In this document: positions 21,800 through 32,560 of the stretch, piece by piece
Numbering within the stretch: the stretch's first letter is position 1
Layout of the letters: the number at the start of each line of letters is the position of its first letter
Assembly (NCBI GenBank): GCA_000969725.1
Contig: JXSR01S011484.1
Origin: Ophiothrix spiculata
Taxonomy: Eukaryota > Echinodermata > Ophiuroidea > Amphilepidida > Ophiotrichidae
Strand: one strand, 5' to 3'
DNA: 42,574 bases
Notes under the pieces: model-generated
Told to the model about the DNA's origin: nothing
The model's database searches: none
What the model saw: only the letters and a program-made list of their open reading frames with translations
Made by a program: the position numbers and the translations under genes

Positions 21800-22615
21800 C
21801 ATATTCTTATCACACTCAGGCGACTAGGTCAATTTATCAAATTGCACAAGTGGACATCATATATACATTAAACATGATTGTAAATTATTAGCTTGCAATT
21901 TCTGTTCTTTTTTAGAATTCTTCATTTCTTTACAGTCCACACAGAGAATGATGTGCATTGATTGATATCATCTAACACTATTGACTTGTGTAAATACAGA
22001 GCAGTGTGACCTTGAATTAAGTGACAAAAAGACTGGTTGATGAAACTGGGTAATTACTGCTCATTAGCCTCTTAACACATATGCAGCATTTCAAAAGAGG
22101 AAGGGGACTTTGCATTTAGATGTAGATGAAAACATTTAGAAAATAAAAGACCAATTTGCTGTCTACTGCTGACAATGATAATATATAATACAGATATAAT
22201 ATAGATATTATAATAATATCAATAGATATAAAATATGCAGATTGCTATCTACTGCAAAAATTGTTCTTGGTATTTATAAATATTATAAAATGTCTTATTA
22301 CATTTTTGATATACTAACAAATAAGCAGCTATACATTTTCAAAAATGCAGCCAGTCCAAGCAAGAACTATTGACATTTATGTCATTTCTTACAATGATAC
22401 TACTGAACTTAAATAATCTATAACCACAGTTTTCCTTAGATGAAACCACTCAAGGCATTAAATAATTCTACTTACCCAGCTAAAATTCAATTAGCAAGCC
22501 AGCCGTCTTAATTCACAAATATAAATCCAATATTGAACAGCTAGAGTATTCTAAGATGACGAGCATTCACAACATCCAAATCTGTAATATATAAAGAGGA
22601 CAAAGTTGCAGCTAT
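21800..22615. other. AT-rich background without recognisable feature
   Basis: Only a short local duplication was noticed (TTGCTGTCTACTGC near 22157 and TTGCTATCTACTGC near 22241). Confidence 0.5.
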
Positions 22616-22739
22616 AAATATCACGAGTGCATACCACGAGGCAACGAAAACCACTGTATCAGCACATGTACATACTTATGCTGTAAAGGCAAATTTAGAG
22701 TACAAGAGGCACACTCACACATACGTATGAGGCCCTGTG

Positions 22740-22832
22740 AGTGAATGACCGTGTTCGCCAGCCAGCCATCGAGATGGGATGACGTCATAACATCGACGAC
22801 TGGAATCATGCAAAGTGCTTTGATAGCACTCA
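22740..22832 (+). other. Candidate first exon with CRE and consensus splice donor
   Basis: A CpG-containing stretch carries the CRE palindrome TGACGTCA at about 22779-22786 and, 45 bases on, CAG followed by GTAAGTA (22831-22840), a full-strength donor. An ATG at 22808 opens a short frame MQSALIAL that runs into the donor and is hydrophobic enough to start a signal peptide. No downstream acceptor or exon was identified. The donor sits in a small palindrome (CAGGTA AG TACCTG), and the sequence near 22620 resembles a transposon end, so this may equally be a repeat. Confidence 0.2.
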
Positions 22833-22929
22833 GGTAAGTACCTGGGTGGGAGAGTTTTTACGTACGCTGGAAATGACATGTGGATGTCGTGGAATACAGA
22901 CACATCTTAAGGATTGAGACTGCCGCTCT

Positions 22930-25900
22930 TAATATCACAATACCAAAATAAAACCCGAAATGTGTCTGCAAAGTATTCATAAAATGTAAAACACAAGTAC
23001 TCCACATGAACAGAAAATTATCCTGGATTTATAAATATTGTACTGAGAGATGTGAAGTCAACATATTCATAATTAATTTTTGTAAAGAAATAGATTAAAT
23101 CTTCTTAAGGATTTCTAAACAATTGGGTGCAGGGATTACTTTGCTTCCAGAATCATTGAATCATCAACCCCCACTTGTGACCATTTAAATTTGTGATTAA
23201 TTTTATTGGATATGACTAGATACACTTTGTTTTCAGGTGTTTAAGGTGGTTGTTGTAAACCTTGCTTGAGTAAGTGACATTGTCAAAAATTTAAAAATAT
23301 CTAAAAATGTACAGGATGAAAGTTAGTAAATGGTTGAGCAATAACAAGGATTTAGCAGATTAAAGTACACACTTCCACATTTGTGCTGGCTTTATATTGC
23401 TTGACTGGATTTTTGCTACTACGAATTATGTTGGTAAAGGTTAACAGTTGTACCAAAGCAGAAAATGCGAAAGCATTGAATTGATTTCAAGAGACACCTC
23501 GATATATGAGACATATATCTGGGTGCTAGTGCCAAGTGGTAGACATGACCTTGGAAGATTATGTCTGAGGCCCTTTTTAATATTTGATGATGTCTTAGAT
23601 GGGAGGCAGGTACCAAAATGAGTCATTTCTCATATTTAACTATTTCATTATTGTTCCATTTTTTGAATGGAAACAGTTAGTATTATCCAATTTCTATGAT
23701 AGTTATGAATAACCTATCTAAAAAAACATAGCTGTATGGTTTTCAAATATTTCATCTGACACATTAATGGGTCCAAAATATTTATTTCCTTTTACATAAT
23801 AGAAGGTATGACCTAAATATGAAAACCAATGCAAAATACCAGAAACACTTAAAAAGTTAAAAATAGAATAAAAGTTAACGGCTCAACTCATCAATTTTTG
23901 AAATTTGATACTAATTCATTTCAACAGGAAAAGATTTGAGTTTATTTGATTCAATGCCATGAATATGATGTTTAAAAGTCAGTCCTGGTTTATATACTTT
24001 ATGAATATATCTACAATACATCAACAAATCAAGTAACAATACAGTTCACACATGTTTTTCAAGATAACACCCTGAAGGCGACACATTTCTACACCAATCC
24101 TGTATTTAAATGCAAATTGTAATGGAATCGTGACATGACAAATACAGTAATAAATTAATACCTAATTCATATCTAACATCAGCCAATCCCTGCAAATCAA
24201 AATATGACAATTTTAATCCTCTACACATGTATGTTTAGTACAGGAGATAGATCCAAAATTATTTTTTTCAAACAAATGTATAAATTCTATTTTTATTGCA
24301 ATACTTAATAATAAATGTACAACTGTATGAAATATGTGTTAAAAGCCTAGTTTTGATTCAGTATTTCAATAGAATTTAGTATATTTTGTCAGATTCAAAC
24401 TTTGATCAAGCAAAGTATTTTAAAAGGACAACTTACATATTTTCAGGTAAAATGAAGAATTGTTCATTGCACAAAAAAGGTAAAAAGCTAACTTTGTTAC
24501 CAGCACTAATTGTTGACAATAAAAATATCTCTGGAAACAGACCTTAAGCAAGCCACATTAAATACTGTATAAAATATAGATAACCATATGACTCTGTGCA
24601 GTTGGCTATTAAATGGTAAGCTCTAACGAACGAACAAGAGACAGCAGCAAGAGCCTTGTTGGAAAGTCACTGAAATTCAAGTGTGTAACATTATCAATTT
24701 TTGGAGGAAAATTAAGCAAAACTCACTTTGTTAATAAAACTTGAGGCATTTTCATTCAACATATCTCTTGATAGCAATACAGAAAATAATTGCACATTAA
24801 ATTCTTTTACATTCACCTATTTAGACTTTGAACATACAAATCTTTATAAAATAAAATGGAATATGACTGTTCAAACTTAAAACCGTTATTTTTCAATCAT
24901 CAATTAACGAAAAGCGCATAAAGTGCATAGCAAGTTCACATTCAGCTAGAATTCACATGATAAGCAAATCCTTGTAAATGAATGTCTATCTCCGTTGGCA
25001 TAATTTGAAACACTTCCTGAAATATGAAATTCTTAATTCAATATAAAGGTAATGAAATATATTTCAACCATGTACTCGATGTGAGATTGACATCACTTTA
25101 TACTTTACCAAGTTAGCAATAATATAAATTTTAAGTTATTTGTTGTCAAAAGTTGTTAATGTCATATACAAATGTGGGAAGGATTGAAGCATATTTTTGG
25201 TGTCACACAATAAAAGAATCAGATGGACGGGCATAACATTTTATGATTTGACACTTACAGATCCAAGTCATTTCTTGTGTGTAAAATGTGAAAGCAAATT
25301 TGACTGGGCTTTCTGATTCCTGTTTCTTCAATTTTCCACTTTTCTCATGTTAACAAATATACAGAACAGCATATAGATAAAATGCATGGAAACACCTTGG
25401 TAAACATAATTTGTGCTAGTTATGATGAATAACCATATTAAATATTAAAAGGTTATAATATCCCTCTTCTCAATTTTGTAGTACGCAAGACACACAACAG
25501 ATAACTCCAATCTATGGAGGTATTCATAATGGATTTATAAATTGGTTATCTTATTACAGCATAAAAGACAGAAGGAAATTAACTACATTAGCATGCAAGA
25601 ACCTTGAATGCTGGTTTTAAACCATCTTTAGATGTCTGAAAAACAACCCACAATGCTAGCACTCTTTTGATAGTATTAATTGTTGTCATAAACTAACTAT
25701 AAAACCTGAATAAAATGGGTCTTGTCTCTTACAGTTAATATATCGATTGAAAAAAATAGTATAGGGGTTTTTTTCACTATGATGGAACAAAATCTTCAAG
25801 AATCTATACTACAAATTGGGAACTAGACCTGAATCTGCAGTCAGCCCAGAGTGTTCTAAGGTTAAAAGAATGTAATATGTATACAAGTTTTTACCAAATT

Positions 25901-26189
25901 ATTTAAGCTAATTAGTATGAAACCCAGAAATTTGAATCAGTTTTCACAAATTGTGTAAGGTTCACATTTTAAGCAGGTTTTTGTCACAAAATACTTGAGA
26001 TATTCAGGTACAGGGTAACAATTAGCCTCCTTTAAATCTTTTATTGTGCTCAGTGCCATCATTTCATTATGCATGATTGTGAGCTGCTAAGCTGTGGAAG
26101 AGATATAGGATGGTTCTCATATTAAGGATTTCATATTATAGCCATGGTATATAGATAATCTTGAGCTAAATAAACAGGGAACCATATAC
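22930..26189. other. AT-rich background without recognisable feature
   Basis: More than 3 kb in which I see no gene, RNA, terminal repeats or tandem array. Overlapping minus-strand frames at 23419-23626 have no domain signature. Confidence 0.5.
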
Positions 26190-26449
26190 CATATGTGACG
26201 CGCTACATCAAAAGGTACAAGTTCTCAGCCAAGCAAATTTTGAGATACAGGCAAATAAAGCTCGTAAATTATAAAGAAAATAATAAGAAAATTGTCATCT
26301 TTATTCACCATATCTTCAAATTTAAACTTCAATTTTCACAAGCAAGGTATCATTTTAAAGCTTAATTTATTCTCTTTAAAGTAACACAGAAATCTCAATT
26401 TTGTCAAAGGTAGACAACTTGTACCTTTTGATGTAACGCGTCACATATG
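26190..26449 (+). mobile_element. Uninterrupted 260-bp MITE
   Basis: The termini CATATGTGACGCGCTACATC (26190 on) and its complement (26416-26449) form inverted repeats of about 34 bp with one mismatch. The element is the reverse-orientation sibling of the split copy at 6207-6902 and shows that copy's state before LINE insertion. It holds GAGATACAGGC at 26242 and no coding frame. The high match between siblings suggests recent activity relative to the decayed surroundings. Confidence 0.85.
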
Positions 26450-27185
26450 AACCAGATGAGTCAAAAGTGGATAGAATCTTCACAGGTCAATGAGCAGTGT
26501 ACAGATGGACCCAAATAAAAGTTGCGTTTTGGGGTTCTCATGTAATGATAATCATTGTAATTGTGCTTAAGTATTTTTCTTGATGTTTTTGCTATGAAGT
26601 AATGAGCTGTAATGTAAGAACAGGGGTCTGGGGTATCTCGATGTATTTTTCTCCCCCACTGGACTAAGCACAGATAAAATATATATATTTAAAGAAAACT
26701 GAGCACAGGTAAAATATATTTTAAGGGGAAAAAACCCTTACGAAATTTTTTTGATAAATCCAAAGATATTTGATAAATCCAAATTTTCTTCAACAAATTT
26801 TGAGATTTTGGTACCAAAATATAATTCATTCAAGATTATCTCATATTGCATTTGAAATTTAATGGTTGAAAACATGTTTTTTGTTTTAAATAAAGGTGAT
26901 AAGGCGTATATTTTTGATAACTTAGAGAAAAATTTATTTTTTTGATAAATTAGAGAGAGCTCTGAAAATTATGCCAAATTGATTGTAAGTTTAAAATGGT
27001 TGGATCAATTTAACTGAAATAAAGAAATGAACCTGCTTATTAGTGATCTTTCATATACTAAAACTAAATTTTGAAAGGTCAGGCAATCAATGCCTTATAA
27101 AGACTTTATAAAGACAAAAACAAATATCATAAAAGTTCAAAGATGCGATGTATGTTTTTAGGCATAATGGTTTGGCAAAACAGCA
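26450..27185. other. AT-rich background with a short local duplication
   Basis: GAGCACAGGTAAAATATAT-like words occur twice near 26670-26720, and GATAAATCCAAA occurs twice near 26755. No gene was seen. Confidence 0.5.
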
Positions 27186-27360
27186 TAATAATATACCATT
27201 ATATTATGGTATTATTTAGAAATTCATGAGTCATACAAAGAGAAGTAGGATGCATTTCTCAATCCAATGGCAACCATGTTTTACACACTGGCGTAACAAC
27301 AAGAAGGGGGGCAGCAAAGTGCCCACCCTGAAAACTCTCAGAGGGAAATTATGCCTACCC

Positions 27361-27462
27361 AGGAGGAAAAATAAAGGGGAGGGAAAGAGAAGACAAGGAA
27401 AAACAAAGAGAAAAAAGGGGAAGAAAAGAGAAAGAAAATGGAAAAAAGAAAGGGAAGAAAGA
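27361..27462 (+). repeat. Polypurine tract, about 100 bp
   Basis: Across roughly 102 bases only about four pyrimidines interrupt an A/G run. It makes the open frames at 27226-27497 on both strands, which are lysine/arginine-rich or phenylalanine/leucine-rich low complexity and not genes. Such tracts can form triplex DNA. Confidence 0.85.
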
Positions 27463-27529
27463 ATATGATATGATAAATCAAAACACAAAACAAACAATAT
27501 ATCAAAATCAAAATTATTATTGCCAGGTC

Positions 27530-27548
27530 AAACTTTCTAAGAAAGTTT
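27530..27548. repeat. Palindrome 1 of a four-palindrome cluster
   Basis: AAACTTTC TAA GAAAGTTT: an exact 8-bp stem with a 3-base loop. Confidence 0.9.
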
Positions 27549-27569
27549 CAGCACATTATACCAAACATT

Positions 27570-27585
27570 GCAAGTTACAACTTGC
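27570..27585. repeat. Palindrome 2 of the cluster
   Basis: GCAAGTT AC AACTTGC: an exact 7-bp stem with a 2-base loop. Confidence 0.9.
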
Positions 27586-27599
27586 TATTTGGACGAACT

Positions 27600-27641
27600 A
27601 AACTAGCGGGGTGCGCGCGAAGCGCGCATCCCCGCTAGTTT
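27600..27641 (+). mobile_element. GC-rich hairpin with Helitron-like CTAG/T 3' end
   Basis: The outer arms AAACTAGCGGGG and CCCCGCTAGTTT enclose TGCGCGC GAA GCGCGCA, with only one unpaired base in the whole stem. A GC-rich hairpin with a GAA loop, then a few bases, then CTAG and T (27635-27639), is the arrangement of Helitron 3' termini (hairpin, CTRR, host T). The 5' terminus of such an element was not found, and the CTAG on the left arm makes the structure fully symmetric, which ordinary Helitrons are not. Confidence 0.5.
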
Positions 27642-27699
27642 CTACAATTAATAGAGTGCATGTATTCAATGAATACATGGACTCTATCAATTGTGGAAA
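27639..27699. repeat. Palindrome 4 of the cluster, about 30-bp arms
   Basis: The left arm starts TTTCTACAATTAATAGAGTG and the right arm is its complement with three mismatches, meeting at TATTCAATGAATA with almost no loop. It abuts the CTAG/T end, and TTTCTACAATTAAT itself resembles a Helitron 5' end (TCTCTACTA-type). Confidence 0.8.
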
Positions 27700-29290
27700 T
27701 TCATCAAGCTGTCAGTACTTATTTGTAGATCCTTGTAGACAAGAGCAGACATTGACTACAGGCAATATTGAGGTTTGTTAGTGATATATGAATTGGATAA
27801 AGATTTGGCTAGTCTACAGGTTAACAAGAGGACAACATGAACATTGACACCTGCAACTGGTCTTGATTTGAAAACGTTAAGAGTATATCTGACATTTACT
27901 TTATTCATACATTTATTTATTTTACCTTTAGAAACATTATATTAACAACTTCACTCAAAGTAACTAATAATAAAATACTCTGATACAGATACAATGTAAT
28001 TTAATATGGGTTTAATTTTCTGCAAATAATACTGCAAAATCTTTGCAATACATTAAACATAATTTCAGTCATCTATGCTTAGTTAGTTAGAAAAATGTTG
28101 AATATTCCCCTGAAAAAAGACAAAACATTCAAAATTCACTAAAACTATAACCTTAAACATCTTACTATACCACAGAGAGCCACAGAGTACACATCACTCA
28201 AGCACACTTCTATCCATCCCCCCATTAATCAGTACAGACATTAGAAGACATCTTCAAACTAGCTATACAGAACTTAATTTGCTCTCAATTTGAAAGAGAA
28301 CTTTCTAAATTCTGGCACATGTTTTTTGTAACAAGTACTTCATGTTGCTATGGAGACAACATTATATTTGCCCTTAACGCAAGCCATCAACAATTGAAAC
28401 CTCCTTCTTGATGGTATGTTCCAAATGTTCTATATTAACAAGTACATCTTTGAAAGAGAACAACACATAACCTAATTTGTTTTTCCTTAGAAAGAAGCAT
28501 GTAGACCAAGTACTCCCCTCCAATAGAGGCAATATTCTACTTTTCAGAGAGTGCCCTAATGCATGAGTGCAACAATAAAAACTTAATCTGAAATGCTTTC
28601 TACAATTTCTTATGAATGTGTAAATGTAAGGAGAAATCTGAAATAAAGTTATACAAAATAATTGGAATATCCTCGCTTTCAATATTTCATCAAACCTTCA
28701 ATGAATTACTTAAACACTTGCATCCCAAAAGAACCACTTCAACACTCCCACATTAGCATACTATACTTTCTGATATCCAATAACTATATTCAAGATCAGA
28801 ATATTAAGCATAGATGTAAAAACAGAGAGACCTTATATTCATTGTTTAATCCCCTGATTATTGGTTATAATTTCAAAGTGAACCAAACATAGAATTTGTA
28901 TGAAAATTAAAACTACAATAGCATTTTGATTTTCTTTTTCAAAGCCTTATCTGGGTATGTAAGGAAATGTCTTTTGTAACCAACCTATCAGGATCGCTGT
29001 TACTAAATGCAAGTAGAAGGTTAACCAATAAGTCTAGTTTGATTCAGGCTTCCTGGCAAGATGACATAGCAAAACAAGGTATGTTGTATTTCCATACAAG
29101 AAGAAACCCTTAGTATGGGAGCAAACAAACTATCAGCAACATATTTATGTCTGCTTTGATCGCTGTCAACATAGAATTGGCCTTAATGTGAATATTCAAA
29201 GAGCATTTTCTCAAGTGACAAGTCATTTTTTGATAAGTAGCAACACTGTAATTAAGAATGCTCAGCAACAATATATATGAAGAGTTGACT
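27700..29290. other. AT-rich background without recognisable feature
   Basis: No gene or repeat boundary was seen. Frames at 28374-28682 (-) and 28662-28892 (+) have no domain signature. Confidence 0.5.
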
Positions 29291-29291
29291 T

Positions 29292-29491
29292 GCAAAATGG
29301 CTTACATCCATTTTGCACGTTTTGAGAAAAACCGCTAGGACATCACATTTTGATGTGTCGCAAAATTCCTGATAATGATTTTAGTAATGCTGTACAAATA
29401 TGTCTTAAGGTGTAATTTAGATAATTCATCAAGTAGTTTCTAATTAATTGACTATTAATTTTATGCTGAAAATGGATGTAAGCTGTTTTGC
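29292..29491. mobile_element. 200-bp MITE with 23-bp inverted repeats
   Basis: GCAAAATGGCTTACATCCAT (29292 on) is matched by the complement of 29469-29491, with about two mismatches in 23 bases. The left repeat is also a hairpin in itself (GCAAAATGG ... CCATTTTGC). No target duplication was recognised. Confidence 0.55.
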
Positions 29492-29671
29492 AGGGAAACT
29501 CATGAAATTTCAACTTAAGAACCACCTATCATCTAAGTTTTTTCAAAATGTCTTTTTCAATTCTTCATAAGGCTAAGATGTACTTTTATAAATACCAAAA
29601 TTCAACATTAGGTCATGTTTAATAAAAAAAGTTACCATATAAGGGCATTATGCCCTTTTATGCCCAAATAT

Positions 29672-30391
29672 NNNNNNNNNNNNNNNNNNNNNNNNNNNNN
29701 NNNNNNNNNNNNNNNNNNNNNNNNNNNNNNNNNNNNNNNNNNNNNNNNNNNNNNNNNNNNNNNNNNNNNNNNNNNNNNNNNNNNNNNNNNNNNNNNNNNN
29801 NNNNNNNNNNNNNNNNNNNNNNNNNNNNNNNNNNNNNNNNNNNNNNNNNNNNNNNNNNNNNNNNNNNNNNNNNNNNNNNNNNNNNNNNNNNNNNNNNNNN
29901 NNNNNNNNNNNNNNNNNNNNNNNNNNNNNNNNNNNNNNNNNNNNNNNNNNNNNNNNNNNNNNNNNNNNNNNNNNNNNNNNNNNNNNNNNNNNNNNNNNNN
30001 NNNNNNNNNNNNNNNNNNNNNNNNNNNNNNNNNNNNNNNNNNNNNNNNNNNNNNNNNNNNNNNNNNNNNNNNNNNNNNNNNNNNNNNNNNNNNNNNNNNN
30101 NNNNNNNNNNNNNNNNNNNNNNNNNNNNNNNNNNNNNNNNNNNNNNNNNNNNNNNNNNNNNNNNNNNNNNNNNNNNNNNNNNNNNNNNNNNNNNNNNNNN
30201 NNNNNNNNNNNNNNNNNNNNNNNNNNNNNNNNNNNNNNNNNNNNNNNNNNNNNNNNNNNNNNNNNNNNNNNNNNNNNNNNNNNNNNNNNNNNNNNNNNNN
30301 NNNNNNNNNNNNNNNNNNNNNNNNNNNNNNNNNNNNNNNNNNNNNNNNNNNNNNNNNNNNNNNNNNNNNNNNNNNNNNNNNNNNNNNNNNN
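29672..30391. other. Assembly gap (720 N)
   Basis: Unknown bases. The edges are not duplicated, unlike the first gap. The left edge carries the near-palindrome AAGGGCATTATGCCCTT (from 29641), which may have stopped sequencing. Open frames crossing it are artefacts. Confidence 0.99.
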
Positions 30392-30435
30392 ATTTACAAC
30401 AAATGTGTACAAAATAAAAAATAAAAATAAAAATG

Positions 30436-30466
30436 CCGGTCGTAGAATTTCGAAATATACGACCGG
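30436..30466. repeat. 31-bp near-perfect palindrome just inside the gap edge
   Basis: CCGGTCGTA (30436-30444) and TACGACCGG (30458-30466) pair exactly, and the loop contains the further palindrome ATTTCGAAAT. It is CpG-rich in AT-rich surroundings, so it is likely young or constrained. It may be the terminus of an element lost in the gap. Confidence 0.85.
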
Positions 30467-30924
30467 GCGGGTGAGGGCAACACATCAATTTTTTTTTTAC
30501 GCCTGATGCAGAAGTTAAAGGTCTGTAAGAATCTATCAAAAACTCATTTTTGAAAAACAAATTACTTTAATTTCTAAATAGATCATGGTTTTACCTTTAG
30601 AATGTTTAAAAATGGGGATAATTGAGGCATTTCAAAGATATGCTTATTTTAAGTGGGTGGTGTAAAATCATTTCTGTCCAACCAGCGAACATTTTGATCA
30701 TGTGTCTCATTAGGATTGAATATGACTTTGCCTTTCTATTACTTTTCTCTGACCCTGAAAAGACTTCTGATGGCCTTTAAAAGTGTCATTTTGTTTTGTT
30801 GAACTTTATCATTTGTAAAATAAAAGTGACTGAAGTCCTGCTCTTCCGCTCCATGATACACCCCTTGGCCCTTGTCTCTGTTTGTCGTACGCCTTATCTC
30901 TGTTGGGCTAGATTCAGGCATTAG

Positions 30925-31085
30925 TAATATCGGAAAAAGTATACTTTAGGTCCCATCAAAAACTATACCCTAACCCTAACCCTAACCTTAACCCTACACC
31001 CTAACCCTAAATTAAACCTAACCCTAACACTAACCCTAAACCTAACATTCTGGATGGGACCTAAAGTACACTTGGTCCGTAATAT
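30925..31085. mobile_element. MITE filled with telomere-like CCCTAA repeats
   Basis: The inverted repeats are CGG-AAGT-TACTTTAGGTCCCATC (30931-30957) and its complement (31053-31079), matching in about 24 of 27 positions. TAATAT flanks both sides (30925-30930 and 31080-31085), a likely target duplication. The interior (30967-31046) is made of CCCTAA units with a few point changes and short gaps, that is, the TTAGGG telomere sequence of most animals. Confidence 0.8.
30967..31046 (+). repeat. Interstitial telomere-like array
   Basis: About a dozen CCCTAA or near-CCCTAA hexamers on the plus strand. Because it is bounded by transposon inverted repeats, it is better explained as transposon cargo than as a chromosome-fusion scar. 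Confidence 0.9.
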
Positions 31086-31559
31086 CGCAGGTGAGGAAGA
31101 GCTTCAAACAATTACTTAAATACTCTTGTCTGTAAATTATCTGTTAGACTGTACTCAATGGAGATCTGAAATTCTGACTGATCAATCAGTATGTTGTCCC
31201 CTGCAATTCCACCATTCGATTGCCCAAACAACTCTCGCTGGCAATTTGCAAACACCTTAGAGGTGTAGCAAACTTCATGGAGGCCAGGAAGATGGAAGAG
31301 CCGGACATTGGCGAGTTTTTTTATACATGATATGTTAAATTAAACCAAATGACACTTTCAAAGAGTCAGCAAATAGAAATAGAAAGGCATTGTCACATTC
31401 AATTCTTATGAGACACATGATCCAAATGTTCCCTAGTTGGACAGAAATGATTTTTATACCACCCTTTGAAAATGAGCATATCTTTGGAACGCCTCTATCA
31501 ATTATCCCCATTCTTTGGACATTCTAAAGGTAAATTCATGATTTATTTTGTATTTGTTT

Positions 31560-31985
31560 AGTATCTTGTTCTTTAAATATGGTGCCCATTTCAACTATTG
31601 CACTTTTATTGACTCACTCAGTATAGCTGTGGTATTAAGTTGATAGTAGCAGGCTAATTCCATGATCTTGTTTCACATACATAAATTTTTCAAGTTCAAT
31701 TCTGACATAAAAGTAATACCTGAGTTGAAAGTAAATAAATCAAGGTTTCAGGAACTACTTTTGTTTTTTCCATAAAGCAAATAGAACTTATTTTATGACA
31801 GGTATAAGTTGAATGTTGCCTTAGTAACATTTTACCCTCAAATTTGCACCAAAAAGTGATTTGGTACTGAAACAGAGAAAGTTAGTGTATAAGAAGCATC
31901 AGTGTCTGTGCTCCATAGTACATCATATTTTAGTAATAAATGTTAATCAATAGCCGTGTAGTGTGTTGTTAGAATTTGTCGTTTT
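31560..31985. other. AT-rich background without recognisable feature
   Basis: Nothing supported was seen before the GTCACGCCTGTCAC copies begin. Confidence 0.5.
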
Positions 31986-32374
31986 CAGATGTCACGCCTG
32001 TCACAAAAAACATGAAAAGTTTTTGCTGTGTTTTATTAGAAGGTCATATTTTGGTGAAACATCAATCTCTATCTTCTATCATGGAGTCTTAATCTGCAAA
32101 GCAATATACAAATATTCAGTGATTGCTTATTTCTCCACTATTACATCTCAAAATCGGTCACGCCTGTCACGATTCTACCCTATATATGTGGTCACGCCTG
32201 TCACGTTTTGTGTTTCACTATTTCTAGCTCTGAATAACAACAATAATAACATTATTAGCCTTCTCACCAATATATCTGATTTAATTGAAGTGTATAATTC
32301 AGAAGAAAGGTAACTTGCATCAACATGTACAAAAGTAGAGCAACTTTTAGGTTTTTAAAATATGTATAGATAGT

Positions 32375-32560
32375 ATGCTCAAATTTGCTTTGGATTGGAA
32401 TTTGCGGGCAAGGAGTAATATACAGGAACCAGATTTGGTTTAAGGTCTGAGGAAAAAGGTAAATGCAAAGAGAAAAACCCGATATATTGTCTTTATTTAC
32501 CTACATCTTGACATTGCTGATTCTTATTTGTTGAAAATAAATCCCCCTCCCTAACGGATG
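32375..32560 (+). repeat. Block paralogous to 33015-33195
   Basis: Shared series: ATGCTCA-ATTTGCTTTG-ATTGGAATTT, AAGGAGTAATATAC, then GACATTGCTG-TTGCTAT-TGTTGAAAATAAATC. This indicates an old duplication of about 640 bp offset across the 14-mer region. Confidence 0.65.

Larger units (their letters stand above)
30555..31560. mobile_element. Long-inverted-repeat element (arms about 300-350 bp)
   Basis: The left arm (about 30555-30900) and right arm (about 31230-31560) are inverted copies with moderate divergence. Examples are ACCTTTAGAATGT, ATGGGGATAATTGA, CATTTCTGTCCAAC, GATCATGTGTCTCAT and AAAGTGTCATTT, each found in the other arm in reverse complement. The interior holds a separate small MITE with telomere-like repeats. 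The minus-strand frame at 30739-30921 lies in the left arm and is not recognised. Confidence 0.75.

Noticed and set aside
27226..27497. Lysine/arginine-rich frame (+) and phenylalanine/leucine-rich frame (-)
   Set aside because: Both are read-outs of a polypurine tract on opposite strands, not genes.
29615..30560. Several 250-300 codon open frames on both strands
   Set aside because: They are open only because they cross 720 unknown bases; the real sequence on either side gives no recognisable protein.
30967..31046. Chromosome-fusion or telomere-end scar
   Set aside because: The array is short, imperfect and bounded by transposon inverted repeats with a flanking TAATAT duplication, so transposon cargo explains it better.
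31963..32313. 116-codon plus-strand frame covering three GTCACGCCTGTCAC copies
   Set aside because: The 14-mers fall in different phases within it and the frame ends in AAT-repeat asparagines; no domain.
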